Source: Corynebacterium maris DSM 45190 (lineage in GTDB: Bacteria > Actinomycetota > Actinomycetes > Mycobacteriales > Mycobacteriaceae). From it: a stretch of DNA of 64,000 nt. The translations under genes and the position numbers were made by a program. Of the stretch, positions 51,681-60,537 are shown in pieces. The notes beneath the pieces were generated by a model. The model had not been told where the DNA came from, ran no database searches, and saw only the letters and a list, made by a program, of their open reading frames with translations. The DNA is taken from positions 1,426,001 through 1,490,000 of the forward strand of contig NC_021915.1 of NCBI RefSeq assembly GCF_000442645.1, given 5' to 3'. Within the stretch, counting starts at the first letter, position 1; every line of letters begins with the position of its first letter.

Positions 51681-53336
51681 CTAGAACAAGCCGGTGACAC
51701 GCCCGGCGGAGTCGACCTCGATGCCTTCTGCGGCCGGCCGCTTCGGCAGCCCCGGCATCGTCATGACGTCACCGGTGAGCGCCACGATAAAGCCCGCCCC
51801 CGTGCGCGGAATCAATTTCCGGACGTGCAGGGTGTGTCCTTCCGGCGCACCCAGGCGCGCCGGGTTGTCCGAAAAAGAATACGGGGTCTTCGAGACACAG
51901 ACCGGCAGGGTGTCCCACCCGTTTTCTTTGATGCGGGCCAGATCGTTCTTCGCGTTCCAGGACAGCTCGACCTTGCCTGCCCGGTAGATCTCGGTCGCGA
52001 TCGTCGTGATGGCGGCCTCCACCCCGTCGGCTGTGTCGTAGAGCGTGTGTGAGCCCTCGGAGAGGTTGTCCAGCAGCAGCCTCGCCAGCTCCACGGCGCC
52101 GTCGCCGCCTTTCGCCCACACGTCGGCTTCCGCCATCGCCACTTCGGCGTCGTCGGCCCACTGCCGCAGGAACTCCCGCTCGGCGCCTGCATCGGAGGTG
52201 AACAGGTTCAACGCCACCACCGGGGTCACGCCGAATGTGCGGATGTTGTCGACGTGGCGCTCCAGGTTGACGATTCCCTTCCGCAGCGCGTCGACGTTTT
52301 CGGCGTCGAGCTGATCTGTCGGCACTCCGCCGTGGTATTTCATGGAGCGGATCGTCGTCACGACCACCGCCCCGGCGACGTCGAGTCCGCCGTAGCGGGC
52401 CTTGATGTCGAAGAATTTTTCTGCGCCTAAATCAGAGCCGAATCCGGCTTCCGTCAACACGAGGTTGCCGTACTTCAGCGCCACCTGAGTTCCCAGCAGC
52501 GTGCTGCACCCGTGCGCAATATTGGCGAACGGGCCGCCGTGGCAGAAGGCGGGCGTTCCGCCGAGGGTCTGCACGAGGTTCGGGTTGATAGCGTCTTTGA
52601 GCAGGGCGGTCAACGCTCCGGCCGCCCCCAGCTCTGCGGCGGTGATCGGTCTACCGTCGAAAGAGTCCCCGACCGTGATGGCGCCGAGCCGCTGCGTGAG
52701 GTCGTCCAGGTCGGTGGCCAGTCCGAGGATCGCCATGATTTCCGACGCCGCGGTGATCGTGAAGCCGGTCTCCTGCGGGACGCCGCTGGCGGGGCCGCCG
52801 AGGCCGGTGACCACCCGACGCAGCGAGCGGTCGTTGACGTCGACGCAGCGCTGCCAGGTCACCTGGCGGGGGTCGATGCGCAGTTCGTTGCCCTGCTGGA
52901 TGTGGTTGTCCACCATCGCCGCCAGCGTGTTGTTCGCGGCCGAGACCGCGTGGAAGTCTCCGGTGAAGTGCAGGTTGATGTCGTCCATGGGCACGATCTG
53001 GGAATAGCCTCCGCCGGCGGCGCCGCCTTTGAGGCCCATGACCGGGCCAAGCGAAGGTTCGCGGATAGAGACGAGCACGTTTTCGCCCAGGGCGGCCAGT
53101 GCGTCGGTGAGCCCGATCAACGTCGTCGACTTGCCCTCCCCGGCGGGGGTCGGCGAGACGCCGGTGACCAGGACCAGCTTTCCGTCCGGCCGGGACCAGT
53201 CGATCTTAGTCACCTCGATCTTGGCTTTGTTGTCGCCGTAGGGGCTGATGGAGTCTGCGGGAAGGCCTGCGCGGCGGGCGATGGCCGTGATCGGCTCGAG
53301 TGGGTGGGCGTTGGCGATGTCGGCGTCAGTGAGCAT
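51681..53336 (-). CDS. fhs: Formate--tetrahydrofolate ligase
   Basis: The 551-residue enzyme makes 10-formyl-tetrahydrofolate from formate, ATP and THF. Conserved blocks are GVSPTPAGEGKSTTLIGLTD (P-loop, ~56), REPSLGPVMGLKGGAAGGGY (~88), DINLHFTGDFHAVSAANNTL (~114), FCHGGPFANIAHGC (~270) and ALTGDVMTMPGLPKRPAA (~523). The ATG at 53336 follows AAGGA; an in-frame ATG further upstream (53417) gives a non-homologous Arg/His-rich start. The enzyme is typical of organisms able to use formate in one-carbon metabolism and is not universal in corynebacteria. Confidence 0.97.
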   Translation of the reverse strand: MLTDADIANAHPLEPITAIARRAGLPADSISPYGDNKAKIEVTKIDWSRPDGKLVLVTGVSPTPAGEGKSTTLIGLTDALAALGENVLVSIREPSLGPVMGLKGGAAGGGYSQIVPMDDINLHFTGDFHAVSAANNTLAAMVDNHIQQGNELRIDPRQVTWQRCVDVNDRSLRRVVTGLGGPASGVPQETGFTITAASEIMAILGLATDLDDLTQRLGAITVGDSFDGRPITAAELGAAGALTALLKDAINPNLVQTLGGTPAFCHGGPFANIAHGCSTLLGTQVALKYGNLVLTEAGFGSDLGAEKFFDIKARYGGLDVAGAVVVTTIRSMKYHGGVPTDQLDAENVDALRKGIVNLERHVDNIRTFGVTPVVALNLFTSDAGAEREFLRQWADDAEVAMAEADVWAKGGDGAVELARLLLDNLSEGSHTLYDTADGVEAAITTIATEIYRAGKVELSWNAKNDLARIKENGWDTLPVCVSKTPYSFSDNPARLGAPEGHTLHVRKLIPRTGAGFIVALTGDVMTMPGLPKRPAAEGIEVDSAGRVTGLF

Positions 53337-53362
53337 GGAAAAGGTCCTTGTCCAGGGAGTTT

Positions 53363-54673
53363 TTAGATGATGAGCGCGCCGATGCCGTAGGCCAGCAGCA
53401 CGGAGGTCACGATGCACACCGTCCCCGGGATCAGAAACGAGTGGTTGAACACGTACTTGCCGATTCTGGTCGAGCCGGTGTCATCCATCTCCACGGCCGC
53501 CAATAGGGTCGGGTAGGTCGGCAGGATGAACAGGGCAGAGACGGCGGGAAACGCCGCGACCGCTGTCAACGGGGACACGCCGATGGCCAACGCCGCCGGC
53601 ATGAGCGCCTTCGCCGTCGCGGCCTGCGAATACAGCAGCGCCGCGGCGAAAAACAGGACCACAGCCAGCAACCATGGCTGCGACTGAAGGAGATCTCCGG
53701 CGAGCACCTGAATCTCGTCCAGGTAATGGTTGATGAAGGTCGTGCCGAGCCAAGCGACGCCGAGGACGCAGATCGTGGCGGACATCCCGGATCGAAACAC
53801 CTGGGTCGCCAGCAACTCGGCGGCGGGTATTTTGCTGACCAGCACGATCAGGGTGCCGGCGGCCAGCATGATGGCCATGATCGCCTCGTTGCGCGGGATC
53901 GTGGGTTCGGCGATCAGCCCCACCTGCTCGGAAATGGCGGTGGCGTACCCGACCACGAGGATGATGGCCCCGAGGAAGATCCCCACCGAGGCTTTTGCCC
54001 CTTCAGGGGCGGTGTAGGTGACCAACCCGCTCGGTTTCGACACCAGCCCCCGGGCCAGCCGCTGCTGGTACACCGGGTCCTGCTCCAGCTCCGGGCCCAG
54101 CCGGTTGACCAGCCACGCCGTGGGAAAGATGGCCAGGAAAGTCGCCGGAACCATCACGCCGAGCAGCTGCAGGTACCCGACGCCGTACTCCTCCAGTAAG
54201 GCCGCCATGAACACCACCGCGGCCGAGATCGGCGAGGCCACGATCGCCATCTGGGAGGCGACGACGGCGACGGACAGCGGCCGGGCGGGGCGTACCCCGC
54301 CTTCTTTGGCGACTTCGACGATGACCGGCAGAGTCGAATACGCCGTGTGGCCGGTGCCGGCGGCGACGGTCATCGCCCAGGTCACGACCGGCGCCCACAA
54401 GGTGATCTGGCGCGGGTTGCGGCGGAGAAACCGCTCGGCGAGGTGCACCAGGTAATCCATGCCCCCGGCCCGTTGCATGGCCGCGATGGCGGCGATCACG
54501 CACATGATGATGCCGACGACGTCGAAGGGGATGTCGTCTTGGGTGACCGGCACGCCGGTGGCGCCCAACAGCAGCACGCCGAGACCGCCGGCCAGTCCGA
54601 TGGCGATGGAGCCCAACCGGGCGCCGAGGACTATGGCGCCCAGCAGGATGGCCGTGTGAACGATCAGCATCAT
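53363..54673 (-). CDS. dcuB: Dcu-type anaerobic C4-dicarboxylate carrier
   Basis: The 436-residue protein is almost entirely hydrophobic, with ten to twelve membrane helices. DcuA/DcuB signatures are visible: DVVGIIMCVIAAIAAMQRAG (~50), VAAGTGHTAYSTLPVIVEVA (~102), SPISAAVVFMAALL (~147), LYSQAATAKALMPAALAIGV (~343) and ILPTYPTLLAAVEMD (~380). Dcu carriers exchange fumarate, succinate, malate or aspartate. The neighbouring aspA makes fumarate from aspartate, so aspartate uptake with succinate or fumarate export is the likely job. DcuA and DcuB cannot be told apart here. Confidence 0.9.
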   Translation of the reverse strand: MMLIVHTAILLGAIVLGARLGSIAIGLAGGLGVLLLGATGVPVTQDDIPFDVVGIIMCVIAAIAAMQRAGGMDYLVHLAERFLRRNPRQITLWAPVVTWAMTVAAGTGHTAYSTLPVIVEVAKEGGVRPARPLSVAVVASQMAIVASPISAAVVFMAALLEEYGVGYLQLLGVMVPATFLAIFPTAWLVNRLGPELEQDPVYQQRLARGLVSKPSGLVTYTAPEGAKASVGIFLGAIILVVGYATAISEQVGLIAEPTIPRNEAIMAIMLAAGTLIVLVSKIPAAELLATQVFRSGMSATICVLGVAWLGTTFINHYLDEIQVLAGDLLQSQPWLLAVVLFFAAALLYSQAATAKALMPAALAIGVSPLTAVAAFPAVSALFILPTYPTLLAAVEMDDTGSTRIGKYVFNHSFLIPGTVCIVTSVLLAYGIGALII

Positions 54674-54742
54674 GCTCGATGAGCCCCCTATTGACTAGTG
54701 AAATTCACCTTATGGATCTATAACACAGTCAATGGTACTACT

Positions 54743-56173
54743 TTAGTCGTTGTAGTGCTTCCCCGAAAACGCCGGATTGCGCAGATTATCGGTGGACAGC
54801 ACCCGGTCCAGGGTCTGCTCATCCATCAGGCCGCGCTCCAAGATGACTTCCCGCGGTGTGCGCCCGGTCGTCAACACCTCCTTGACTACGGCGTCCCCGT
54901 TGTTATGGCCGATGAAGGGGTTGAGGTAGGTGACGATGCCGGCAGAGCTTTCCACATAGGTGCGACAGACGTCCTCGTTCGCCGTGATTCCCACCACACA
55001 GAACTCGCGCAGCGTATCGGCGGCGTTGCCCAACAGCCGGATCGACTCAAACAGCGCTTGGGCGATGACCGGTTCCATGACGTTGAGCTGCAGCTGCCCG
55101 GCCTCCGCCGCCATGCCGACGGTCACGTCGTTGCCGAAGACCTTGAAGGCCACCTGGTTGACGACCTCCGGGATCACCGGGTTGACCTTGCCCGGCATGA
55201 TCGAGGAGCCGGCCTGACGGGCGGGCAAGTTGATCTCGTTGAGGCCGGCGCGCGGCCCCGAGGACAGCAGACGCAGGTCATTGGAGATCTTGGACATCTT
55301 CATGGCCGCGCGCTTGACGGCGGCGTGCGCGTGGACGTAGTCGCCGGTGTCGGAGGTCGCCTCGATGAGGTCGAAGGACCCTTCAATGTCCAAGCCGGTG
55401 ACCTCGGAGAGTGCCTGGACGACTTCCTCGCGGTACCCGTCAGGGGTGTTGACGCCGGTCCCGATGGCGGTGGCGCCCAAGTTGACGGCCAGCAGCGCCG
55501 TCGCGGTGACCTTGAGGATGTTTTCTTCCTCGGCGATGTTGTTGGCGAAGGCGGTGAATTCATCCCCGAGGGTCATCGGGACCGCATCCTGCAGTTGCGT
55601 GCGTCCCATCTTCAGGATGCCGTCGAACTCTTGGCCCTTCTGGCGGAAGGCGTGCTCCAGGTTGTTGAGCTTCTCATTGAGTTCGCGCAGCGCGATGTAG
55701 AGCCCCACCCGCAGCCCGGTGGGGTAGGCGTCATTGGTCGACTGCGACATGTTGACGTCGTCGTTGGGGTTGATGACGGAGTAGGTGCCCTTGGCTTCAC
55801 CCAGGTACTCCAGCGCCAGGTTGGCCACGACCTCATTGGCGTTCATGTTGGTCGACGTACCGGCGCCGCCCTGGAACACGTCCAGGGGGAATTGATCCAT
55901 GCACCGGCCTTCAAGGAGGATCTGATCGCAGGCCCAGGCGATGGCCTCATACTTGTGCTTCGGCAACACCTTCAGGCGACGGTTCGCCATGGCGACGGCT
56001 TTCTTGGTGATGGCCATGCCGCGAATGAAATGCGGCAGGTCATTCATCTTCGTCCGAGAAATGGGGAAGTTGTCCACGGCGCGCTGGGTGTGGATGCCGT
56101 AGTACGCGTCCGCCGGCACCTCCAGGGCGCCGATAAGGTCTTCCTCAGTTCTGGTAGCCGTGCTCTGTGTCAT
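54743..56173 (-). CDS. aspA: Aspartate ammonia-lyase
   Basis: The 476-residue lyase converts aspartate to fumarate and ammonia. The family signature GSSIMPGKVNPVIPEVVNQV (~324) contains the catalytic Ser loop. Other blocks are YYGIHTQRAVDNFPIS (~24), GGAGTSTNMNANEVVANLAL (~101), VNMSQSTNDAYPTGLRV (~139) and MGRTQLQDAVPMTLGDEF (~188). TSTNMN and the wording of the signature loop place it with aspartase rather than fumarase C. GGAAAGG lies before the ATG. It precedes the Dcu carrier on the same strand with a 69-base gap. Confidence 0.95.
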   Translation of the reverse strand: MTQSTATRTEEDLIGALEVPADAYYGIHTQRAVDNFPISRTKMNDLPHFIRGMAITKKAVAMANRRLKVLPKHKYEAIAWACDQILLEGRCMDQFPLDVFQGGAGTSTNMNANEVVANLALEYLGEAKGTYSVINPNDDVNMSQSTNDAYPTGLRVGLYIALRELNEKLNNLEHAFRQKGQEFDGILKMGRTQLQDAVPMTLGDEFTAFANNIAEEENILKVTATALLAVNLGATAIGTGVNTPDGYREEVVQALSEVTGLDIEGSFDLIEATSDTGDYVHAHAAVKRAAMKMSKISNDLRLLSSGPRAGLNEINLPARQAGSSIMPGKVNPVIPEVVNQVAFKVFGNDVTVGMAAEAGQLQLNVMEPVIAQALFESIRLLGNAADTLREFCVVGITANEDVCRTYVESSAGIVTYLNPFIGHNNGDAVVKEVLTTGRTPREVILERGLMDEQTLDRVLSTDNLRNPAFSGKHYND

Positions 56174-56225
56174 CTCCGGGCCTTTCCAAGTATGGGGAAA
56201 CTATCCCGCTTATAGTAGCCCGTTT

Positions 56226-57068
56226 CTAGATACGAGCAATTTGCAGCTCAGACGCAAGAATCGCCTCTGCCCCCGCCGCAGACAGCCGGTCCATGACGGA
56301 ATTGGCCTCTTTCCGGTGGACCATCGCCCGCACGGCGACCCACCCTTCCCGGGACAACGGCGAGATCGTTGGTCCAGACAAGCCGGGCGTCATTTCGGAC
56401 ACGCTGTCCAGGTTGGCGCGGGCGATGTTGTAGTCGAGCATGAGATAATTGTGCGCGGTCAGGATGCCCTGGATACGGCGCAGCAGACGCTCGGCGTCCT
56501 CCCCCAGCTTCCGCCCGGCGCGCTTGACCACGACCGCCTCGCTGGTCAGGATCGACTCGCCGAACGGAGCCAGCCCCTGCTGCCGCAGCGTGTTGCCCGT
56601 GGACACGACGTCGGCGATGACGTCCGCGACGCCCAGGTGGATCGAAATCTCCACCGCCCCGTCCAGCCGGATGACCTCTGCCTCCATGCCACGGGCGGCG
56701 ATGTCCTTGCGCACCAGGTTGGGATACGACGTGGCGATTCGCTTACCGTTGAGACCCTCGACGGTCCAGTCCTCGCCGGCGGGGGCGGCGTAACGGAAAG
56801 TGGAGCCGCCGAAGCCCAAGCCGAGGACCTCGTCGACGTCCGCCAACGAATCGCCCGCCAGGTCACGGCCGGTGATGCCCAGGTCCAGGCGCCCCTCGGC
56901 CACGTAAATGGCGATGTCCTTGGGCCGGAGGAAGAAAAACTCCACCTCGTTGACGGTGTCCACGACGTTGAGTTCCTTGTCGCGGCGGCCCTTGTAGCCG
57001 GCCTCGGACAGGATTTTGGCGGCGGCCTCGGACAGGGCCCCCTTGTTCGGCACTGCGATCTTCAACAT
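56226..57068 (-). CDS. hisG: ATP phosphoribosyltransferase (long form)
   Basis: The 280-residue enzyme catalyses the first step of histidine synthesis. It begins MLKIAVPNKGALSEAAAKIL and has LGITGRDLAGDSLADVDEVL (~63), the ATP/PRPP region VADVIADVVSTGNTLRQQGL (~148), and a C-terminal ACT-like regulatory domain (GLSGPTISPLSREGWVAVRA, ~228, and AAGAEAILASELQIARI), which binds histidine for feedback control. This is the long, self-sufficient type found in actinobacteria. It starts seven bases after hisE. Confidence 0.97.
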   Translation of the reverse strand: MLKIAVPNKGALSEAAAKILSEAGYKGRRDKELNVVDTVNEVEFFFLRPKDIAIYVAEGRLDLGITGRDLAGDSLADVDEVLGLGFGGSTFRYAAPAGEDWTVEGLNGKRIATSYPNLVRKDIAARGMEAEVIRLDGAVEISIHLGVADVIADVVSTGNTLRQQGLAPFGESILTSEAVVVKRAGRKLGEDAERLLRRIQGILTAHNYLMLDYNIARANLDSVSEMTPGLSGPTISPLSREGWVAVRAMVHRKEANSVMDRLSAAGAEAILASELQIARI

Positions 57069-57075
57069 GACTCTC

Positions 57076-57345
57076 CTAGAGGTATTTGTAGATGTCGTCT
57101 GGAGACAGCCCGCGGGCGACCATCATCACCTGCGTCCAGTAAATGAGCTGGGACATTTCTTCCGCCAGCTCCTCGTCGGTCTGATATTCGGCGGCGATCC
57201 AGACTTCGCCCGCCTCCTCGATGACCTTTTTCCCGATATGGTGCACACCCTTATCGAGGGCTTCGACCGTCCCCGAGCCCTCGGGGCGGGAGGCGGCCTT
57301 GTCGGTCAGTTCGGCGTAGAGAGAGTCAAAGTTCTTCACGGTCAA
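57076..57345 (-). CDS. hisE: Phosphoribosyl-ATP pyrophosphatase
   Basis: The 89-residue protein removes pyrophosphate from phosphoribosyl-ATP. It is an all-helical MazG-type fold with KKVIEEAGEVWIAAEYQTDE (metal-binding Glu/Asp, ~38) and LAEEMSQLIYWTQVMMVARG (~59). It precedes hisG, as in mycobacteria. Its 5' end overlaps the HAD gene by 20 bases, implying coupling. Confidence 0.96.
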   Translation of the reverse strand: MTVKNFDSLYAELTDKAASRPEGSGTVEALDKGVHHIGKKVIEEAGEVWIAAEYQTDEELAEEMSQLIYWTQVMMVARGLSPDDIYKYL

Positions 57346-58009
57346 TCAGCGTAGTCCACCAGTGTCCCACGGTCTGCGCGGTGACCCCTGCGAAACCAAT
57401 TTCTCCCTGCAGATCCACCATGCTGACCACCCCTGCCGGCACCTTGTGCGCCAACCCGATCACACGGCACCCGGCATGCGCGGCGGCGGTCATGCCGTTC
57501 CACGAGTCCTCGAAGACCAGGCAGTCCTGCGGCCGCTGCCCGACCCGCTCAGCGGCGGCCAGGTACATGTCCGGCGCGGGTTTCGGGTGGGGCACTTCAT
57601 CGCCGGTGATGGAGCCGGAGAAAAAGTCGCGCCCGATAGCGTCGATGCAGGGGTCAGCCAGCTCACGTTCCGTGTTCGTGGTCACCAACATCGGCATGTC
57701 GAGCTCCCCCAGCAGCTCGGTGACCCCCGGGCCGGGGATGACGTTGCCGGGCATGAGCTGCGCCATGCGGTCGTACATCCACCGGCGCCACTGGTCGTAG
57801 TCAGCGTCGACGCCCGCGTGTTCCGCGCAGATGCTCAGGGTGCTGGCGAACGGCCCACCCACCGTCTGTTCCCTCAATTCAGGGGTGAGCCGGCGACCGA
57901 GCAACTCGCTCATCTCATAGGTCGCCATCCCCCAGAGCGGCTCCGTGTCGACCAAGGTACCGTCCATGTCCCAGAACACCGCCCAGGGGCGTGACTGATC
58001 AGAGCTCAA
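57326..58009 (-). CDS. HAD-family phosphatase
   Basis: The 227-residue protein has the HAD motifs: AVFWDMDGTLVDTEPLWGMA (nucleophile Asp, ~10), PMLVTTNTERELAD (Thr, ~110) and CLVFEDSWNGMTAAAHAGCR (acidic motif IV, ~163); PHPKPAPDMYLAAAERVG carries the Lys. The helical cap is of the beta-phosphoglucomutase type. The substrate is not evident. The start is a TTG at 58009 that overlaps the upstream gene by 11 bases, and the 3' end overlaps hisE by 20, so the four genes from 58391 to 56226 look translationally linked. Confidence 0.88.
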   Translation of the reverse strand: MSSDQSRPWAVFWDMDGTLVDTEPLWGMATYEMSELLGRRLTPELREQTVGGPFASTLSICAEHAGVDADYDQWRRWMYDRMAQLMPGNVIPGPGVTELLGELDMPMLVTTNTERELADPCIDAIGRDFFSGSITGDEVPHPKPAPDMYLAAAERVGQRPQDCLVFEDSWNGMTAAAHAGCRVIGLAHKVPAGVVSMVDLQGEIGFAGVTAQTVGHWWTTLIDREEL

Positions 58010-58391
58010 TGTCAGGCAACTCCGTCAGCGCCTCGTCCTCGGCCCCGGTCGCCGCGGCGGCGTCGAGCAGCAGGGTGCGGACCTCGGACATTTCCTCGTC
58101 CTCGAGCACCGCGTCCTGATGGCGTTCATTGAAGTCGCGCAGCTGCGTAAGCGATCCGGTGACGACCTTCGCCAGAGCCTCACCGGGGGGATCATCGGGA
58201 AGCATCTCCAACGCGTCGAGCGTCCGCTCGAGAATGGCCTTGAGCTCCGGGAGCGCCGCCGCATCGAAAGGAGCCTCCCAGAATTCCGTCTCACCGTCCT
58301 GCAGGTAGGCGCCGGTGGCGAACTCCTCGAGCTCGCCGATGAATTCATCGACCTGAGGCTGAAAATCCGAGCGAATCGTCATGGCGTTCAT
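57999..58391 (-). CDS. Conserved hypothetical protein, acidic and helical
   Basis: The 130-residue protein is rich in Glu, Asp and Leu, with no signal peptide, membrane segment or Cys. It looks helical throughout (VDEFIGELEEFATGAYLQDG, LPELKAILERTLDALEMLPD, RTLLLDAAAATGAEDEALTE). I recognise no domain. It lies six bases after mshC and overlaps the HAD gene. A similar gene in this place occurs in other corynebacteria, but nothing in the sequence indicates a function. Confidence 0.75.
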   Translation of the reverse strand: MNAMTIRSDFQPQVDEFIGELEEFATGAYLQDGETEFWEAPFDAAALPELKAILERTLDALEMLPDDPPGEALAKVVTGSLTQLRDFNERHQDAVLEDEEMSEVRTLLLDAAAATGAEDEALTELPDIEL

Positions 58392-58397
58392 TGTCGC

Positions 58398-59630
58398 CTA
58401 CTTTTCGCGCAGGCGCACGCCGAGCAATCCCTCGACGGAGTCCGCCATCAGCTCCGCGGCGGCCGCATCGTCCAGAGAGTCGGCCTGCGCCCACTCGTCG
58501 ATCGCCTCCATGGCCCCGGCGGTGTCCAAGTCATCGGACAACCGCTCCCGCAGCTTGGCGACGGCCGCCTCAGCGTCCGCCAGCGAGCCCGGCGTCTGCA
58601 GCGCTTCGCGCCACACGGCCAGCCGCTTCTCCGCCACGGCCAAAATATCGTCGGACCAGTCCCGGTCAGAGCGGTAGTGCGACGCGTAAATGCCGAGCCG
58701 GATGGCGGCCGGGTCATGGCCCGCTTCCGTCAGCTTGTGCACGAACACGAGGTTGCCCAAGGACTTGGACATCTTGGTGCCCTCGAGGCCGATCATCCCG
58801 GCGTGCACGTAGTGCTCCGCCATGCGCTCACCGCCGGAGGCGGCTTCCGCATGAGCGGCAGAAAACTCATGGTGCGGGAACTTCAGATCCGAGCCGCCGC
58901 CCTGAATGGCGAAATTGGAGCCGAGCCGGTTGGTCGCGATCGCGGAGCATTCGACGTGCCAACCCGGCCGGCCCGGCCCGAACGGGGACTCCCAATGCGG
59001 CTCCCCCTCCCGGCGCGCCTGCCACACCAGGGCGTCCAGCGGGTCTCGCTTGCCCGGGCGTTCGGGGTCTCCCCCGCGCTCGGCGAAGAATTCCTCCATT
59101 TGGGCGCGTGAGTAGTTGGACTGGTAGCCGAATTGTTCCGTCGCCTCGATGGAGGCGTAGACGTCCGGGTGCTCGGCGTCGTCGACCACGTAGGCCGCGC
59201 CGACGTCGAGGAGTCGTTGGACCAGGTCGATGACTTCGTCCACGGATTCCACCGCGCCGATGTAATCGCGGGGCGGGATGACGGACAACTGCTCCATGTC
59301 CGTGCGGAACAGTTCGATCTGGCTTTCGCCCAGCTCGCGCCAGTCGACGCCGTCGCGTTGTGCGCGTTCGAACAGCGGGTCGTCGACGTCGGTGATGTTT
59401 TGTACGTAATGGACGTCGTGGCCGTTGTCCTTCAGTACGCGGTAGACGACGTCGAAGGTGACGTAGGTGGCGGCGTGGCCTAGGTGGGTGGAGTCATAAG
59501 GGGTGATGCCGCAGACGTACATGCCGGAGCCCTGGACGGGTTTGATCACCTCGTCGGCGGAGTCGTACAGGTGCAGAGGAACGGAAACGCCGCCCACATC
59601 GGGGACGGCGGGGTGAGGCCATGAATGCAT
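58398..59630 (-). CDS. mshC: Mycothiol ligase MshC
   Basis: The 410-residue enzyme joins cysteine to glucosaminyl-inositol with ATP in mycothiol synthesis. It is a cysteinyl-tRNA-synthetase-like protein: zinc and nucleotide site MYVCGITPYDSTHLGHAATY (~36), WHVECSAIA (~225), GGSDLKFPHHEFSAAHAEAA (~245) and the ATP loop GTKMSKSLGNLVFVH (~283). The start MHSWPHPAVP at ATG 59630 fits the family, and TAGGGT lies 7 bases upstream, so a GTG three codons earlier is rejected. The -10 box overlaps the stop of uppP. Confidence 0.96.
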   Translation of the reverse strand: MHSWPHPAVPDVGGVSVPLHLYDSADEVIKPVQGSGMYVCGITPYDSTHLGHAATYVTFDVVYRVLKDNGHDVHYVQNITDVDDPLFERAQRDGVDWRELGESQIELFRTDMEQLSVIPPRDYIGAVESVDEVIDLVQRLLDVGAAYVVDDAEHPDVYASIEATEQFGYQSNYSRAQMEEFFAERGGDPERPGKRDPLDALVWQARREGEPHWESPFGPGRPGWHVECSAIATNRLGSNFAIQGGGSDLKFPHHEFSAAHAEAASGGERMAEHYVHAGMIGLEGTKMSKSLGNLVFVHKLTEAGHDPAAIRLGIYASHYRSDRDWSDDILAVAEKRLAVWREALQTPGSLADAEAAVAKLRERLSDDLDTAGAMEAIDEWAQADSLDDAAAAELMADSVEGLLGVRLREK

Positions 59631-59637
59631 GGCCCCC

Positions 59638-59643
59638 ACCCTA
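59638..59643 (-). promoter_or_regulatory. -10 box of mshC
   Basis: TAGGGT on the minus strand ends 7 bases before the mshC ATG and includes the uppP stop codon. Confidence 0.6.
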
Positions 59644-60507
59644 GTAGGGCTGCAGTACGCCGAGCATCAGCAGGAGCATGACGAGCAGTCCGACCGGGAT
59701 GCGGTAGGCCGCGAACCAGGCGAAGGAGTGGTTGGCCACGAAGCGCAGCAGCCAGGCGATGGAGGCGTAGCCCAGCACGAAACAGATGACTACGCCGACG
59801 ATCAGCATCGGTCCCGTGGCGGCTTGGCCGGCTTGCGGGTCGAAGGCGTCGGGAAGTGAGAACAGTCCGGAGGCCAGCACCGCGGGGATGGCGAGCAGGA
59901 AGCTGAACCGGGTGGCGACCTCGCGGTCGATGTTCAGGAAGAGTCCGCCGGAGATCGTCGCGCCGGAGCGGGAGACGCCCGGGATCAGCGACAGGCACTG
60001 CCACAGCCCCATGATCAGGGCGTCCTTGATCGTCATGTCCTCGAGCTTGCGCTCGTGCTTGGCGAATTTTTCGGCGAAAATGAAGACGAAGGAGAAGATC
60101 ACCAGCACTGCCGCCGTGATCCAGAGGTTGCGCAGCTGGTCGCGGATGAGGTCCCGGAACAGCAGGCCGATGATGCCGACCGGGATGGAGCCGATGATGA
60201 TCATCCAGCCCATCCGGTAGTCCAGTCCGCGCTGTTCTTTGTTGAATACGCCGCGGAACCAGCCGGTCAGAATCTGCCAGATCTCTTTCGCGAAGTACAC
60301 CAGCACGGCCAGTTCCGTGCCCAGCTGAATGACCGCGGTGAAAGACGCGCCCGCGTCCTGGCCCCAGAACAGCTCCGAGACGATCCGGAGGTGCCCCGAC
60401 GAGCTGACCGGGAGAAACTCCGTCAGGCCTTGGACGATGGATAACACGATGACCTGTGACCAGCTCATCTGGTCCACGGCCTCGGCAGCATGCAAAGTGA
60501 TGTTCAC
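59641..60507 (-). CDS. uppP: Undecaprenyl-diphosphatase
   Basis: The 288-residue membrane enzyme recycles the lipid carrier of cell-wall synthesis. Both catalytic motifs are present: GLTEFLPVSSSGHLRI (~32) and SLIPGVSRSGATISGG (~175), in a protein with about eight membrane helices. The start is GTG 60507 (VNITLHAAEAVDQMSWSQVI), because TAGGGT ends 7 bases upstream; the ATG 12 codons later is the alternative. Overproduction is known to give bacitracin resistance. It is divergent from the aldo/keto-reductase-like gene. Confidence 0.95.
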   Translation of the reverse strand: MNITLHAAEAVDQMSWSQVIVLSIVQGLTEFLPVSSSGHLRIVSELFWGQDAGASFTAVIQLGTELAVLVYFAKEIWQILTGWFRGVFNKEQRGLDYRMGWMIIIGSIPVGIIGLLFRDLIRDQLRNLWITAAVLVIFSFVFIFAEKFAKHERKLEDMTIKDALIMGLWQCLSLIPGVSRSGATISGGLFLNIDREVATRFSFLLAIPAVLASGLFSLPDAFDPQAGQAATGPMLIVGVVICFVLGYASIAWLLRFVANHSFAWFAAYRIPVGLLVMLLLMLGVLQPY

Positions 60508-60514
60508 TCGCAAC

Positions 60515-60530
60515 ACCCTACAACTAGTGT
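60515..60530. promoter_or_regulatory. Divergent -10 boxes of uppP and the reductase-like gene
   Basis: TAGGGT on the minus strand (60515-60520) ends 7 bases before the uppP GTG. TAGTGT on the plus strand (60525-60530) ends 7 bases before the GTG at 60538. The two start codons are only 30 bases apart, so both messages are probably leaderless and their promoters interlock. Confidence 0.6.
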
Positions 60531-60537
60531 GGAGGGA

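Noticed and set aside
54698..56215. 505-codon plus-strand frame over aspA
   Set aside because: It is antisense to aspA, which carries the full aspartase signature.
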